Notes under the pieces: model-generated
Told to the model about the DNA's origin: nothing
What the model saw: the letters and a program-made list of their open reading frames with translations, nothing else
The model's database searches: none
Position numbers and translations under genes: made by a program
Shown: piece by piece, positions 25,401-39,022 of the stretch
Numbering within the stretch: the stretch's first letter is position 1
Layout: each line of letters starts with the position of its first letter
Origin: Pseudomonas uvaldensis
GTDB lineage: Bacteria > Pseudomonadota > Gammaproteobacteria > Pseudomonadales > Pseudomonadaceae
Assembly (NCBI RefSeq): GCF_021271205.1
Contig: NZ_JAIWKS010000004.1
Coordinates: 372,001-436,000, forward strand
Reading direction: 5' to 3'
Length of the DNA stretch: 64,000 bases

Positions 25401-26372
25401 GGCACCGCGACCGGTGGCGCCTTCGTCGCGAATCTCACCACCGGAACCGGTGGACGCACCCGGGAACGGGGCAATCGCGGTCGGGTGGTTGTGAGTCTCG
25501 ACCTTCATCAGGATGTGCACCGGCTCCTGGACTGCACCGTACTGGCGGGTCTCGGGGTTCGGGAAGAACCGGCCGGCGACGTTGCCGACGATGACCGCGG
25601 CGTTGTCCTTATAGGCCGACAGCACGCCTTCGTTGTGCATCTGATAGGTGTTCTTGATCATGCCGAACAGGCTTTTTTCCTGGCTCTGGCCGTCAATGTC
25701 CCAACTGGCGTTGAAGATCTTGTGGCGGCAGTGTTCGGAGTTGGCCTGGGCGAACATCATCAGTTCGATGTCGTGGGGGTTGCGCTTGAGGCCCTGGAAG
25801 GCATTGACCAGGTAATCGATCTCGTCTTCGGCCAGGGCCAGGCCCAGCTCGACGTTGGCCTTTTCCAGCGCGGCGCGGCCGCCGCCCAGCACGTCGATGG
25901 CGGTCAGCGGCTTGGGTTCGGCGTGGCTGAACAGACCGGCGGCCTGTTCCAGGTTGCCCAGCACCACTTGGGTCATGCGGTCATGCAGGCCGTCGGCGAT
26001 CAGTTGGGCCTCGGCCTCGCTGAACTCACCGGCGACATAAAAGGCAATGCCGCGCTCCAGGCGCTGGATTTTCGACAGGCCGCAGTTGCGGGCGATGTCG
26101 CTGGCCTTGCTCGACCATGGCGAAATGGTGCCGAAACGCGGCAGGACCAGGAACAGACGACCGGTCGGTTCCTGGACGGGAACACTGGGACCGTACTTCA
26201 GAAGGCGCGCGAGCACCTGCTGTTCGTCGCCGGTCAAACCGCCGGTGACTTCGGCGAAGTGAGCGAACTCAGCATACAAGCCACTGACAGCCGGGACCTT
26301 CTGGCTCAGTTGCTCAAGGAGTTTGCTGTGGCGAAAGGCAGAAAGGGCAGGAGCGCCGCGCAGGATCAACAT
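22476..26372 (-). CDS. purL: Phosphoribosylformylglycinamidine synthase
   Basis: 1298 aa, the long single-chain form. Start at [19 protein letters not shown] (26372). Modules: N-terminal domain, FGAM synthase core with [18 protein letters not shown] and [39 protein letters not shown], and a C-terminal glutaminase with nucleophile Cys in [12 protein letters not shown] and the His/Glu in HGEGHAEF. It makes FGAM from FGAR, glutamine and ATP. It is divergent from mltF over 278 bp and is followed by yqfO. Confidence 0.98.
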   Translation of the reverse strand: MLILRGAPALSAFRHSKLLEQLSQKVPAVSGLYAEFAHFAEVTGGLTGDEQQVLARLLKYGPSVPVQEPTGRLFLVLPRFGTISPWSSKASDIARNCGLSKIQRLERGIAFYVAGEFSEAEAQLIADGLHDRMTQVVLGNLEQAAGLFSHAEPKPLTAIDVLGGGRAALEKANVELGLALAEDEIDYLVNAFQGLKRNPHDIELMMFAQANSEHCRHKIFNASWDIDGQSQEKSLFGMIKNTYQMHNEGVLSAYKDNAAVIVGNVAGRFFPNPETRQYGAVQEPVHILMKVETHNHPTAIAPFPGASTGSGGEIRDEGATGRGAKPKAGLTGFTVSNLQIPGFEQPWEKPYGKPERIVNALDIMIEGPLGGAAFNNEFGRPALTGYFRTFEQSIDTPRGEEVRGYHKPIMLAGGMGNIRAEHVQKGEIVVGSKLIVLGGPAMLIGLGGGAASSMATGTSSADLDFASVQRENPEMERRCQEVIDRCWQLGDQNPISFIHDVGAGGLSNAFPELVNDGGRGGRFELRNIPNDEPGMAPHEIWSNESQERYVLAVGPADFERFQAICERERCPFAVVGEATAEPQLTVTDSHFGNSPVDMPLEVLLGKAPRMHRSAVRETELGDDFDPSTLDIADAIERVLHHPAVASKSFLITIGDRTITGLVARDQMVGPWQVPVADVAVTATSFDVYTGEAMAMGERTPLALLDAPASGRMAIGETLTNLAASRIGKISDIKLSANWMSAAGHPGEDARLYDTVKAVGMELCPELGITIPVGKDSMSMATRWKDEGQDKSVTSPLSLIVTGFAPVTDIRQTLTPQLRMDKGTTDLILIDLGRGQNRMGASILAQVHGKLGKQAPDVDDAEDLKAFFAVIQGLNADGHLLAYHDRSDGGLLTTVVEMAFAGHCGLSLTLDSVAESAAEIPAILFNEELGAVIQVRQDATPDILAQFSAAGLADCVSVIGQPINNAHINITFNGDTVFEGQRRLLQRQWAETSYQIQRLRDNAECADQEFDALLEEDNPGLSAKLSYDVNLDVAAPYIKKGVRPQVAVLREQGVNGQVEMAAAFDRAGFNAIDVHMSDILAGRVDLNDFKGMVACGGFSYGDVLGAGEGWAKSALFNSRARDAFQGFFERTDSFTLGVCNGCQMMSNLHELIPGSEYWPHFVRNRSEQFEARVAMVQVQESNSIFLQGMAGSRMPIAIAHGEGHAEFESEEALLEADLSGCVALRFVDNHGKVTETYPANPNGSPRGITGLTSRDGRVTIMMPHPERVFRAVQNSWRSDDWNEDAPWMRMFRNARVWVN

Positions 26373-26422
26373 CTTCGGGACAGCCTCGGGAAGGGGGTGT
26401 GCTTTGAGGCCGTGCATTCTAG

Positions 26423-28111
<1,689 letters not shown>

Positions 28112-28130
28112 CGCCTCCCCCTCCCAAATG

Positions 28131-28221
28131 TGGAAGCGAGCTTGCTCCCGATAGCAGAGTGTCAGTCAATATCTTTACTGGCTGATCTATCGCTTTCGCG
28201 GGCAAGCCCGCTCCCACAGGG
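28131..28221. repeat. REP pair between mltF and pdxJ
   Basis: TGTGGAAGCGAGCTTGCTCCC and the facing TCGCGGGCAAGCCCGCTCCC, with a spacer of about 45 bp, between convergent genes. Confidence 0.85.
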
Positions 28222-28233
28222 ATGAGGCAAGGC

Positions 28234-28977
28234 TCAGGTTCTGGCAGCCGCCAGGATCAGCGCCTTCATCTCCGCCACCGCCGACTTGAACCCAACGAAC
28301 AACGCATGGGCCACCAGCGCATGGCCGATGTTGAGTTCGTTGATGCCTTTGATGGCCGCCACGGCTTCGACGTTGTGGTAATGCAGACCATGGCCGGCGT
28401 TGACGATCAGCCCCTGGGCCAGGCCGAAAGTGACGCCATCGGCCACGCGCTGCAGCTCATCGGCTACATCAGTGGGCGTCTCGGCATCGGCGTAGCGACC
28501 GGTGTGCAGTTCGATGGCCGGGGCACCGACACGCTTGGAGGCTTCGATCTGGCGCTCGTCGGCGTCGATGAACAGCGACACCTCGGCACCGGTCTTCGAC
28601 AGCCGCTCCACCGCGGCCCTGATCCGTGCTTCCTGCCCCGCCACATCCAGGCCACCTTCGGTGGTCAGCTCCTGACGCGTCTCCGGTACCAGGCAGATAT
28701 GCGCCGGACGGATGCGTTCGGCAAACGCCATCATTTCCTCGGTCACGCCCATTTCGAAATTCATGCGGGTCTGCAGCACATCCTTGAGCAGCAACACGTC
28801 GCGCTCCTGGATGTGGCGGCGGTCCTCGCGCAAATGCACGGTGATGCCGTCGGCGCCCGCCTCTTCGGCGTCCAGTGCGGCCTTGACCGGATCCGGGTAG
28901 CGGGTACCACGGGCCTGGCGCAGGGTGGCGACATGGTCAATATTCACGCCGAGAAGAATGCGATTGCTGGTGCTCAC
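28234..28977 (-). CDS. pdxJ: Pyridoxine 5'-phosphate synthase
   Basis: 247 aa from a GTG start at 28977, chosen because AGGAG lies 7-8 nt upstream; the longer in-frame ATG at 29019 adds 14 residues unlike the family. Motifs: [66 protein letters not shown], and [11 protein letters not shown]. It condenses 1-deoxyxylulose-5-P with 3-amino-2-oxopropyl phosphate. It ends the rnc-era-recO-pdxJ group, 51 bp after recO. Confidence 0.96.
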   Translation of the reverse strand: MSTSNRILLGVNIDHVATLRQARGTRYPDPVKAALDAEEAGADGITVHLREDRRHIQERDVLLLKDVLQTRMNFEMGVTEEMMAFAERIRPAHICLVPETRQELTTEGGLDVAGQEARIRAAVERLSKTGAEVSLFIDADERQIEASKRVGAPAIELHTGRYADAETPTDVADELQRVADGVTFGLAQGLIVNAGHGLHYHNVEAVAAIKGINELNIGHALVAHALFVGFKSAVAEMKALILAAART

Positions 28978-29028
28978 GAAAAAGCGCTCCTGAATGGGCA
29001 GATAGTCGGCCCACAGCATACGGGTTGA

Positions 29029-29718
29029 TCAGGGCTTGCGAAACAGCTCGCGACTGACCAGGGGCTTGCCCCCCAGGTGAACCGCCAGGGCCTGGCGCAT
29101 CAGGCGCTTGGCCGCTGGCAATGCGCCCGGCGCGCTCCAGTCGGCTTCGGCCATGGCCAACAGCTCCGTGCCGTTGAACAGACCGGGTTGCAACAAATGG
29201 ACCTGCTCCAGGCCGGCGTCCACCTGCAAGCGATACAGGCCGTCCGCAACGATGGGCTCACCATGCAGATCGGTGTCCAGGGCAAAGCCATAGCCCAGGT
29301 CATCCAACAAGCGCCATTCGAACGAGCGCAGCAAGGGTTCCAGCGGACGGCCTTCGGCCAGGGCAAGCAGCGTCGCGGTGTAGTGGTCGAAGACCGTGGG
29401 ATGGGGATCTTCGGGGGGCAGAAGGCGGATCAACAGTTCATTGAGGTACAGGCCACTGAACAGCGCTTCGCCGTTGAGCCAGGCCGCGACGCCATTGCTC
29501 TCCATGCGCCCGACGTTCTTCAGTTCGCCCCGGCCACGGAATTCCACTTCCAGCGGCACGAACGGTCGGGCCAGCGTTCCCGCCTTGCCCCGTGCCCCGC
29601 GCAACACCGCTCGCAACCGGCCCTGGGGGGTGAGGAAATCCACCAGGGCACTGGTCTCGCGGTAGGCGCGTGAGTGCAGGACGTAGGCGGATTGGGCGGT
29701 GGGTTGGGTGGGGGACAT
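29029..29718 (-). CDS. recO: DNA repair protein RecO
   Basis: 229 aa starting [34 protein letters not shown]. An N-terminal OB fold (to about residue 80) precedes the helical domain ([37 protein letters not shown]). The zinc cysteines present in some RecO proteins are absent here. It loads RecA onto SSB-coated gaps with RecR. A REP pair of about 95 bp separates it from era. Confidence 0.94.
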   Translation of the reverse strand: MSPTQPTAQSAYVLHSRAYRETSALVDFLTPQGRLRAVLRGARGKAGTLARPFVPLEVEFRGRGELKNVGRMESNGVAAWLNGEALFSGLYLNELLIRLLPPEDPHPTVFDHYTATLLALAEGRPLEPLLRSFEWRLLDDLGYGFALDTDLHGEPIVADGLYRLQVDAGLEQVHLLQPGLFNGTELLAMAEADWSAPGALPAAKRLMRQALAVHLGGKPLVSRELFRKP

Positions 29719-29767
29719 GGAAATGAAGTCTCGCTGACGGAGCACAATTTTATAAACGACCCAAACC

Positions 29768-29862
29768 AATGTGGAGCGGGCTTGCTCGCGAAAGCGGTGT
29801 GTCAGTTATCGATGAATCGACTGACAAGCCGCCTTCGCGAGCAAGCCCGCTCCCACAAGGTC
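29768..29862. repeat. REP pair inside the era-recO operon
   Basis: TGTGGAGCGGGCTTGCTCGCGAAAGCGG and the facing CGCCTTCGCGAGCAAGCCCGCTCCCAC. It lies between two same-direction genes that are normally co-transcribed, where it could attenuate or stabilise the message. Confidence 0.88.
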
Positions 29863-29883
29863 CGTGTTGTACCGCTGGATGAA

Positions 29884-30786
29884 TTACAGGTCGCCGTAAC
29901 CCAACGAACGCAACGCCCGCTCGTCATCGGACCAGCCGCCCTTCACCTTGACCCACAGGTTGAGCATGACCTTGGCATCGAACAGCAGCTCCATGTCCTT
30001 GCGCGCTTCGGTGCCGATGCGCTTGATGCGCTCGCCTTTGTCGCCAATGATGATTTTCTTCTGGCCGTCACGTTCGACGAGGATCAGCGCATGGATGTGC
30101 AGGGTCTTGCCTTGTTGCTTGAACTCTTCGATTTCCACGGTGATCTGGTACGGCAGCTCGGCGCCCATCTGGCGCATGATTTTCTCGCGCACCAGCTCGG
30201 CAGCGAGGAAACGGCTGCTGCGGTCGGTAATCTGGTCTTCAGGAAAGAAGTGATCGTTTTCCGGCAGTTGGTCGGCGATAACCCGCTCCAGCGCATCGAG
30301 GTTATGACCATGCTGGGCCGAAATCGGAATGATCTGGGCATTCGGCAGTTGCTCCTGCAACCAAGTCAGGTGCGGCATCAACTCAGCCTTGTCCTCGATG
30401 CGGTCGGTCTTGTTCAGCGCCACGATCAGGGGACCGGTCACGTACTGGACGCGTTCGAGGACCATCTGGTCTTCTTCGGTCCATTTGGTGCGGTCGACCA
30501 CGAAGATCACTACATCGACGTCTTTCAGCGCCGCCGAAGCGGTCTTGTTCATGTAGCGGTTCAGGGCCTTTTCGCCACCCTTGTGCATGCCGGGGGTGTC
30601 GACATAGATCGCCTGCACGTCGCCTTCGGTCTTGATGCCCAGCATGTTGTGGCGGGTGGTCTGGGGCTTGCGCGAGGTGATCGCCAGTTTCTGGCCCAGG
30701 ATGTGGTTCAGCAATGTGGATTTGCCCACGTTTGGCCGACCGACAATGGCGACATAGCCGCAACGGGTAACAGTTGTATCAGTCAT
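29884..30786 (-). CDS. era: Ribosome-assembly GTPase Era
   Basis: 300 aa. Start 30786 ([16 protein letters not shown]) has GGAG 7 nt upstream; the ATG at 30792 is too close to that site. GTPase motifs: [12 protein letters not shown] (G1), TPG in [10 protein letters not shown] (G3), NKTD (G4) and ISA (G5). A C-terminal KH domain follows ([45 protein letters not shown]). It binds the 3' end of 16S rRNA during 30S maturation. It overlaps rnc by 8 bp. Confidence 0.97.
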   Translation of the reverse strand: MTDTTVTRCGYVAIVGRPNVGKSTLLNHILGQKLAITSRKPQTTRHNMLGIKTEGDVQAIYVDTPGMHKGGEKALNRYMNKTASAALKDVDVVIFVVDRTKWTEEDQMVLERVQYVTGPLIVALNKTDRIEDKAELMPHLTWLQEQLPNAQIIPISAQHGHNLDALERVIADQLPENDHFFPEDQITDRSSRFLAAELVREKIMRQMGAELPYQITVEIEEFKQQGKTLHIHALILVERDGQKKIIIGDKGERIKRIGTEARKDMELLFDAKVMLNLWVKVKGGWSDDERALRSLGYGDL

Positions 30787-31468
30787 TGCCATTCTCCACG
30801 CCCAGGGCGATCAGTGCTGCGGCGGCCGCTACCTGCTCGGCAATACGGCGGCTCACGCCCTGGCCCCGACTTTTTTCATTCAACAGGACAACCTCGCACT
30901 CGACGAAGAAGGTTCGGCAATGCGGTTCACCCTGGATATCCACGACTTCGTAACGGGGCAATTCGCAACTGCGCGATTGCAGGAATTCCTGCAAACGGGT
31001 CTTCGGATCCTTGTTGGTGTCCACCAGCGTCAGGCTGTCGATCTCGGAGGTCAACCAGGCCAACACACGCTCGCGGGCCGTTTCAATACCCGAATCCAGG
31101 TAGATGGCACCGATCAGGGCTTCAAGGGCGTCAGCCAGGATCGACTCGCGACGGAAACCGCCGCTCTTCAACTCACCGGAGCCCAGGCGCAGGTAATCAC
31201 CCAGGTCGAAACCACGGGCCAGCACGGCCAGGGTCTCACCTTTTACCAAACGTGCGCGCAAACGCGACAACTGGCCTTCACGAGCCAGCGGGAAACGTTC
31301 GAACAGCGCTTCGCCGGCGACAAAGTTGAGGATGGCATCGCCGAGGAATTCCAGGCGCTCGTTGTTGCGCCCGGCAAAACTGCGATGAGTGAGCGCCAGG
31401 AGCATCAGTTCCTGGTCCTTGAAGGTGTAGCCGAGCTGACGCTCGAGGCGGCTTAGAGAAACGCTCAC
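30779..31468 (-). CDS. rnc: Ribonuclease III
   Basis: 229 aa from GTG 31468. The signature [15 protein letters not shown] and the catalytic [13 protein letters not shown] are followed by a dsRNA-binding domain ([23 protein letters not shown]...VECEV). It cleaves double-stranded RNA in rRNA and mRNA processing. No clear Shine-Dalgarno sequence precedes the GTG; the stop of a 46-codon frame overlaps it (GTGA), which suggests translational coupling. Confidence 0.97.
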   Translation of the reverse strand: MSVSLSRLERQLGYTFKDQELMLLALTHRSFAGRNNERLEFLGDAILNFVAGEALFERFPLAREGQLSRLRARLVKGETLAVLARGFDLGDYLRLGSGELKSGGFRRESILADALEALIGAIYLDSGIETARERVLAWLTSEIDSLTLVDTNKDPKTRLQEFLQSRSCELPRYEVVDIQGEPHCRTFFVECEVVLLNEKSRGQGVSRRIAEQVAAAAALIALGVENGND

Positions 31469-31605
31469 GGTTTACCCACGCTGAGTTCGTGGCTGGATTC
31501 CACCGCCATGGCGGCAAGGCACCACTGGCTTGGGACAATTAACGCTGTGTTCAAAAATAACGTCCTGACGATCGTTGGCGCCTTATGCAGGCTCCAGAAA
31601 TGCAT
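31465..31605 (-). CDS. Candidate 46-residue ORF coupled to rnc
   Basis: An open frame on the minus strand from ATG 31605 to the TGA that overlaps the rnc GTG. The product begins [20 protein letters not shown] and continues as a hydrophobic stretch with an AMA motif, vaguely like a signal peptide, ending in SVGKP. No ribosome site is visible and a stop lies four codons upstream, so it may not be a gene. In P. aeruginosa a DUF4845 gene is expected in this position. Confidence 0.25.
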   Translation of the reverse strand: MHFWSLHKAPTIVRTLFLNTALIVPSQWCLAAMAVESSHELSVGKP

Positions 31606-31607
31606 TC

Positions 31608-31628
31608 GGCGCTGTGTTCAACAGCGCC
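31608..31628 (-). promoter_or_regulatory. Perfect hairpin between lepB and rnc
   Basis: GGCGCTGT-GTTCA-ACAGCGCC, 8-bp arms, immediately after the lepB stop. No T run follows, so it may be an RNA processing or attenuation site rather than a terminator. RNase III genes are known to control their own message by cleaving a leader stem; that link is speculative here. Confidence 0.5.
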
Positions 31629-31635
31629 GTTGTGT

Positions 31636-32490
31636 TTACTTGATCAACCCGACCCGCGAGAAATTCGGCAGGTGGCTGAGTTTGGGTTCCGGCCAGCTCA
31701 TCCAGACCGCAAAGGCCTTGCCGACGATATTCCGATCGGGGACCATGCCCAGCATGTCCTTGGGAATGTTAGGGTCATCCCAGTAGCGACTGTCGTTCGA
31801 GTTGTCGCGGTTGTCGCCCATCATGAAATAGTGCCCGGCCGGCACGGTCCACGAATGGTCCGGGGTGGCACGGTAGCGGCTCATTTCCTTGCGGATCAGG
31901 TGTTCGGCCTCGCCAAGCTTTTCCCGATAGAGCTCGGCGCTGCCCAGGGTGCCCGGCTCGGAGCCAAGCAGTTGCTCGGCCACCAGCTCGCCGTTAACGA
32001 ACAGACGCTTGTCGGCGGTGTAGCGGACCTTGTCACCCGGCAGACCAACCACGCGCTTGATGTAGTTGACGTTCGGGTCACTCGGGAAGCGGAACACCAT
32101 CACGTCGCCGCGTTTCGGGTCACCGACCTCGATGATCTTCTTGTCGATCACCGGCAGGCGGATGCCGTACGAGAACTTGTTCACCAGGATGAAATCCCCC
32201 ACGTCCAGGGTCGGTTTCATCGAGCCCGATGGGATCTGGAAGGGTTCCACCAGGAACGAGCGCAGCACCAGCACGATGAACAGCACCGGGAAAAACGACT
32301 TGCCGTATTCGACCAGCAGCGGCTCTTTGTTGAGCTTTTCGAGCACCACGCCATCAGGCTGGCTGACGCTGCCCTGATAGGAGGCGATGGCAGCCCGGCG
32401 CCGAGGCGCCAGGAACAACAGATCGAGCAACGCCAACAAGCCGCAGACGAACACGGCAATAACCAGTAACAGCGGGAAATTTAGCGACAT
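31636..32490 (-). CDS. lepB: Signal peptidase I
   Basis: 284 aa. Two N-terminal membrane segments (LLLVIAVFVCGLLALLDLLFL, FFPVLFIVLVLRSFLVEPF) precede the catalytic Ser in IPSGSMKPTL and the catalytic Lys in YIKRVVGLPGDKV; GDNRDNSNDSRYWG-type box E is present as GDNRDNSNDSRYWDDP. It removes signal peptides at the periplasmic face. It begins 5 bp after lepA. Confidence 0.97.
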   Translation of the reverse strand: MSLNFPLLLVIAVFVCGLLALLDLLFLAPRRRAAIASYQGSVSQPDGVVLEKLNKEPLLVEYGKSFFPVLFIVLVLRSFLVEPFQIPSGSMKPTLDVGDFILVNKFSYGIRLPVIDKKIIEVGDPKRGDVMVFRFPSDPNVNYIKRVVGLPGDKVRYTADKRLFVNGELVAEQLLGSEPGTLGSAELYREKLGEAEHLIRKEMSRYRATPDHSWTVPAGHYFMMGDNRDNSNDSRYWDDPNIPKDMLGMVPDRNIVGKAFAVWMSWPEPKLSHLPNFSRVGLIK

Positions 32491-32495
32491 AGGAC

Positions 32496-34295
32496 CTAAC
32501 TATCCAACCTGAGCACCGCAAGGAAGGCTTCTTGTGGAATTTCCACGTTACCGACCTGCTTCATGCGTTTTTTACCGGCCTTCTGCTTTTCCAACAGCTT
32601 GCGCTTACGGCTGACGTCGCCACCGTAGCATTTGGCCAATACGTTCTTTCTGAGCGCCTTGACGGTTGTACGCGCCACAATCTGCCCACCAATGGCGGCC
32701 TGGATTGCCACGTCGAACATCTGCCGCGGAATCAGATCCTTCATCTTCTCGGTCAATGCACGACCTTTGTAATGCGCGTTGTCACGGTGCACGATCAATG
32801 CCAGGGCATCGACCTTGTCGCCGTTGATCAGCACATCCAGCTTCACCAGATTAGCCGATTGGTAACGATCGAAATGATAGTCCAGCGAAGCGTAACCGCG
32901 ACTGGTGGATTTCAGGCGATCGAAGAAATCGAGTACCACTTCGTTCATCGGCAGGTCATAAGTCACCTGGACCTGCGTACCGAGGAACAGCATGTCGTGC
33001 TGAACACCACGCTTCTCGATGCACAGCGTAATGACGTTGCCCAGGTGCTCTTGAGGCACAAGGATGTTGGCCCGCACGATCGGTTCGCGCATGTCTTCGA
33101 TCGACGACAGGTCCGGTAGCTTGGACGGGTTATCGACGTAAATGGTTTCGCCGGTCTTGAGCAACAACTCGAAGATTACGGTCGGAGCCGTGGTGATCAG
33201 GTCCAGGTCGTACTCGCGCTCCAGGCGCTCCTGGATAATTTCCATGTGCAGCATGCCCAGGAACCCGCAACGGAAGCCGAAGCCCAGGGCGTCGGAGCTT
33301 TCCGGGGTGTACTGCAGCGAAGAGTCGTTGAGAGTCAGTTTCTGCAGGGCTTCGCGGAAGTCCTCGAAGTCGTCGGAACTGACCGGGAACAGGCCGGCAT
33401 AGACCTGGGGCTGGATCCGCTTGAAACCGGGCAGCACGTCGACATCGGGCGTGGAACTCAAGGTCAGGGTATCGCCCACCGGCGCCCCGTGAATGTCCTT
33501 GATGCCGGCGATGATGAAGCCCACTTCACCGGCCTTGAGGTCGGCGGTGGCGGTGTGTTTCGGGTTGAAGACACCGACGCTGTCCACCAGGTGGACCTTG
33601 CCGGTGGACTTGACCAGGATCTTGTCGCCCTTCTTCACGCGGCCATGGCGCACGCGAACCAGGGAAACAACGCCCAGGTAGTTGTCGAACCAGGAATCGA
33701 TGATCAACGCTTGCAGCGGATCTTCGATGTTGCCGGTCGGCGCGGGAATGGTGCTCACCAGGCGCTCGAGCACTTCGTCCACGCCCAGACCGGTCTTGGC
33801 GCTGCAAGTGACTGCGTCGGTAGCGTCGATCCCGATGATTTTCTCGATCTCTTCCTTGACGCGCTCAGGCTCGGCCTGGGGCAGGTCGATCTTGTTCAGG
33901 ACCGGCATGACTTCCAGGCCCTGCTCGATGGCGGTGTAGCAGTTGGCAACCGATTGGGCCTCGACGCCCTGGCCGGCATCGACCACCAGCAGCGCACCTT
34001 CACAGGCCGCCAGCGACCGGCTGACTTCATAGGTGAAGTCGACGTGGCCAGGGGTATCAATGAAGTTCAGTTGATAGGTGTTGCCGTCTTTGGCCTTGTA
34101 ATAGAGGGTGACGCTGTGGGCCTTGATGGTAATCCCGCGCTCACGCTCGAGGTCCATGGAGTCCAGGACCTGGGCTTCCATTTCGCGCTCGGTCAGGCCG
34201 CCGCACATCTGGATGAAACGATCAGCCAGCGTCGACTTGCCATGGTCAATGTGGGCGATGATGGAGAAATTGCGGATATGACTCAAATCACTCAC
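32496..34295 (-). CDS. lepA: Translation elongation factor 4
   Basis: 599 aa, full length. GTPase motifs [21 protein letters not shown] and NKIDLP are followed by EF-G-like domains and the LepA-specific C terminus ([38 protein letters not shown]). It acts on ribosomes under stress or during assembly. It is first in the lepA-lepB-rnc-era-recO-pdxJ run. Confidence 0.98.
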   Translation of the reverse strand: MSDLSHIRNFSIIAHIDHGKSTLADRFIQMCGGLTEREMEAQVLDSMDLERERGITIKAHSVTLYYKAKDGNTYQLNFIDTPGHVDFTYEVSRSLAACEGALLVVDAGQGVEAQSVANCYTAIEQGLEVMPVLNKIDLPQAEPERVKEEIEKIIGIDATDAVTCSAKTGLGVDEVLERLVSTIPAPTGNIEDPLQALIIDSWFDNYLGVVSLVRVRHGRVKKGDKILVKSTGKVHLVDSVGVFNPKHTATADLKAGEVGFIIAGIKDIHGAPVGDTLTLSSTPDVDVLPGFKRIQPQVYAGLFPVSSDDFEDFREALQKLTLNDSSLQYTPESSDALGFGFRCGFLGMLHMEIIQERLEREYDLDLITTAPTVIFELLLKTGETIYVDNPSKLPDLSSIEDMREPIVRANILVPQEHLGNVITLCIEKRGVQHDMLFLGTQVQVTYDLPMNEVVLDFFDRLKSTSRGYASLDYHFDRYQSANLVKLDVLINGDKVDALALIVHRDNAHYKGRALTEKMKDLIPRQMFDVAIQAAIGGQIVARTTVKALRKNVLAKCYGGDVSRKRKLLEKQKAGKKRMKQVGNVEIPQEAFLAVLRLDS

Positions 34296-34369
34296 GGATC
34301 AACACTCAAAAAGGCTGCAGGCAGGGCCCGCCGAAAAATAGCCGGGAATTGTACCTGATACAGCCGCCG

Positions 34370-34419
34370 TTGTGGCGAGGGGATTTATTCCCTCGCCACA
34401 AGCCTGCTCGCCACGGAAA
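34370..34419. repeat. GTGGCGAGGGGATTTATTCCCTCGCCAC palindrome
   Basis: Near-perfect palindrome TTGTGGCGAGGGGA-TTTAT-TCCCTCGCCACAA (arms of 14 bp), followed by GCCTGCTCGCCACGG. Best example here of the second repeat family. Confidence 0.75.
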
Positions 34420-34425
34420 TTGGGA

Positions 34426-35487
34426 TCAACCCGCCCGGCGCAGCAACCACAGCCCCGCCAACGCACAGACACCGGCTGGCACCAGCACCGCCAACAGAGG
34501 CGGAAAACCGAACACCAGGCTCGATGGCCCCAGCAGGTCCTGGGCAATACGGAAGGTGAAACCCACCAGCACACCGGTGAACACCCGCTGTCCGAGGGTC
34601 ACCGAACGCAGCGGGCCGAAGATGAACGAAATCGCCATCAGCACCAGGGCAGCGGTGACCAACGGTTGCAACACCTTGACCCAAAACGCCAGCCAGTAGC
34701 GGCCGTTGTTCAATCCCTGGTCGGCCAGGTAGTGGATGTACCCCCACAAACCGGTAATCGACAGGGACTCCGGTGCCATCACCACGGTGCTGAGCAACTG
34801 TGGACTGAGCGCCACATCCCAGCGTTCCTGGGGAGCCGCGACCACCTCGGTACGCTTGTCATGGAACAAGGTGGTGGTGACACCGCTCAGTTGCCAGTGA
34901 TCTTCGACGAAAGTGGCCCGCTTGGCGAAGCTCGACGACAGCATGTGTCGCTGATCGTCGAAGCGATAACGGGTGACACCGTACAGGATGCCGTTGGGCT
35001 GGACCGAGTTGATGTGGATGAACTCGTCGCCCTGGCGGTGCCAAAGACCGTGCTTGGCACTCTGGGCATCGCCGCCACCCTGGGCCAGGGAACGGTTGGC
35101 CTGGGCAGTGTTCTCGGTAGCCGGAGCGATGTACTCGCCAATCAGCACCCCTACCAGCATCAGAATCAGCATCGGCTTCATGACCGCCCAGACGATCCGA
35201 CCGATGGACACGCCGGCGGCGCGCATGATGGTCAGCTCACTGTTGCTGGCCAGGCTGCCCAGACCGATCAGACAGCCGATCAATGCCGCCATCGGCAGCA
35301 TGTCGTACAGACGCCGCGGGGCGGTCAGCAGCACATAACTGGCCACGTCAGCCAGGGTATAGGTATCGCTGACATCGCTCATTTCATCGATGAAGGCAAA
35401 CAAGGTCGCCAGGCCCAGGATAATCCCCAGCACGGCGAGGATCGCCATGAACACGCTGCTGCCGATATAACGGTCGAGCTTAACCAC
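34426..35487 (-). CDS. lptG: LPS export permease LptG
   Basis: 353 aa. N-terminal membrane helices (IGSSVFMAILAVLGIILGLATLFAFI, ...), a central periplasmic beta-jellyroll domain (about 130-265) and C-terminal helices (VLQPLVTAALVLMAISFIFGPLR, LVFGFPPLLAVLVPAGVCALAGLWLLRR). With LptF and the ATPase LptB2 it extracts LPS from the inner membrane. It overlaps lptF by 8 bp. Confidence 0.95.
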   Translation of the reverse strand: MVKLDRYIGSSVFMAILAVLGIILGLATLFAFIDEMSDVSDTYTLADVASYVLLTAPRRLYDMLPMAALIGCLIGLGSLASNSELTIMRAAGVSIGRIVWAVMKPMLILMLVGVLIGEYIAPATENTAQANRSLAQGGGDAQSAKHGLWHRQGDEFIHINSVQPNGILYGVTRYRFDDQRHMLSSSFAKRATFVEDHWQLSGVTTTLFHDKRTEVVAAPQERWDVALSPQLLSTVVMAPESLSITGLWGYIHYLADQGLNNGRYWLAFWVKVLQPLVTAALVLMAISFIFGPLRSVTLGQRVFTGVLVGFTFRIAQDLLGPSSLVFGFPPLLAVLVPAGVCALAGLWLLRRAG

Positions 35488-36610
35488 GGGCCACCTCCAG
35501 CGCGCTGCGGCGACTGGCCAGCTTCAGGCGCAGTGGCTCCCAGTAGAGCAGCCCCAGGCCGATCACCAGGAAAATCGAATGCACCCACCACAGGCCCAGC
35601 GCCGGCGGGATCTTGCCTTTTTCCAGGGCGCTGCGGGCGGAAATCAAAATGGTCAGGTAAGCCATATAAAGAAGAATCGCCGGCAACAGCTTGAGGAAAC
35701 GGCCCTGGCGCGGGTTGACCCGAGCCAGCGGAACCGCCATGAGGGTCACGATAAACACCAGCAATGGCAGCGACAGGCGCCATTGCAGCTCGGTGCGGGC
35801 GCGGATGTCATTGCTCCCCAGAAGGCTGGCGGTCGGCATGGCGTCACGGTCGGTGACTTCCTCGCTGACCTCGGGTTTGGGCAGCAGCACACCATAGGTG
35901 TCGTACTGGATGGCCCGGTAATCGGCCTGCCCCGGCTTGCCGTCGTAGCGGTAGCCGTTTTCCAGGATCAGGTAACGGTTGCCGTCGGGCCTGATTTCCT
36001 GGCGCCCTTTCTCGGCCACCAGTACGGAAATGCCGCGATCTTTCTTGGTGTCCGAAGACAGGTTCTTTTGTGTAATGAAGACGCCGGCCAGGTTGACCCG
36101 GTCATCGGAAAGCTGTTCGGTGTAGGTAACACGGGTACCGTCGCGCAGGGCCTGGAAACGTCCTGGCACCAGGGTATCGAACTCGGTCAAGGCGTCCTGT
36201 TGATTGATCAGCAACTGGAACTGGTTGGCCCCCTGGGGCGCCAGACTCAGGCTCAACCAGGCCACCAGCAGCGCCACCAGCGCTGCCGGGAACAAGGTGA
36301 TGCGAAACAGGCGTTGCTGGCTCATGCCCGTAGCCGACAGCACGGTCATTTCGCTGTCCAGGTACAGGCGACCGTAGGCCAACAGGATCCCCAGGAAAAG
36401 CCCCAGCGGCAGGATCAACTGCAAAAAGCCCGGCAGACGGAATCCCATGATCAGGAACAGGGAACCTGGGTCCAGGGCGCCGGAAGCGGCCTGGGCGAGA
36501 TACTTGATGAAGCGCCCGCTCATGATGATGACCAGCAGCACGGCGCTGACCGCGCTCAGGGTCAGCAGGACTTCACGGGACAGATAACGGAAGACGATCA
36601 AACCAGACAC
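35480..36610 (-). CDS. lptF: LPS export permease LptF
   Basis: 376 aa with the LptF/LptG fold: six membrane segments around a periplasmic domain. It begins MSGLIVFRYLSREVLLTLSAVSAVLLVIIMSGRF; the C-terminal helices include PLLVFIVTLMAVPLARVNPRQGRFLKLLPAIL. First gene of lptF-lptG, divergent from pepA, with a MITE-like element in the divergent region. Confidence 0.95.
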   Translation of the reverse strand: MSGLIVFRYLSREVLLTLSAVSAVLLVIIMSGRFIKYLAQAASGALDPGSLFLIMGFRLPGFLQLILPLGLFLGILLAYGRLYLDSEMTVLSATGMSQQRLFRITLFPAALVALLVAWLSLSLAPQGANQFQLLINQQDALTEFDTLVPGRFQALRDGTRVTYTEQLSDDRVNLAGVFITQKNLSSDTKKDRGISVLVAEKGRQEIRPDGNRYLILENGYRYDGKPGQADYRAIQYDTYGVLLPKPEVSEEVTDRDAMPTASLLGSNDIRARTELQWRLSLPLLVFIVTLMAVPLARVNPRQGRFLKLLPAILLYMAYLTILISARSALEKGKIPPALGLWWVHSIFLVIGLGLLYWEPLRLKLASRRSALEVARG

Positions 36611-38529
<1,919 letters not shown>

Positions 38530-38586
38530 CACCAATGACCGCCGGCGTCGCCTTCGGGCGGCGTCCCCGGCGGCTCAGGAACCGCA

Positions 38587-39015
38587 ATGACCAAAGTCGA
38601 TTTCTATATCCTGCCCAGCGCCGACCCGGCGGCTCGGCTGGATTTTGCCTGCAAGCTCACCGAAAAGGCCTGGCGCATGGGTCATCGCATCTACCTGTAT
38701 TGCAGCGATGCCGCCCAGCGCGAGGCGCTGGACGCACGTCTATGGTCTTTCAAAGGCGAAAGCTTCGTTCCCCACGGGCTCGCTGAAGACGAACCCGACG
38801 GGCTGATCGTGTTGGGGCTGGGAGACGACTGCGTCCAGCACCAGGACCTGCTGGTCAACCTTGACCTGAAAGTACCGGCCTTCGTTCAGCGCTTCGCCCG
38901 CGTGGCGGAGGTGGTGGTGGAAGACCCGGCCATCCGGCAAGCCGCGCGGGAGAGTTTCCGTTTCTACCGCGAACAGGGCTATTCTCTGCAAGACCACCGT
39001 TTACAGCGACTCTGA
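38587..39015 (+). CDS. holC: DNA polymerase III subunit chi
   Basis: 142 aa with the chi fold: VDFYILPSADPAARLDFACKLTEKAWRMGHRIYLYC, ALDARLWSFKGESFVPHG and LVNLDLKVPAFVQRFARVAEVV. Chi links the clamp loader to SSB. It lies between pepA and a small hypothetical gene; the start follows AGGAACCGCA. Confidence 0.93.
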   Translation: MTKVDFYILPSADPAARLDFACKLTEKAWRMGHRIYLYCSDAAQREALDARLWSFKGESFVPHGLAEDEPDGLIVLGLGDDCVQHQDLLVNLDLKVPAFVQRFARVAEVVVEDPAIRQAARESFRFYREQGYSLQDHRLQRL

Positions 39016-39022
39016 GCCTACG

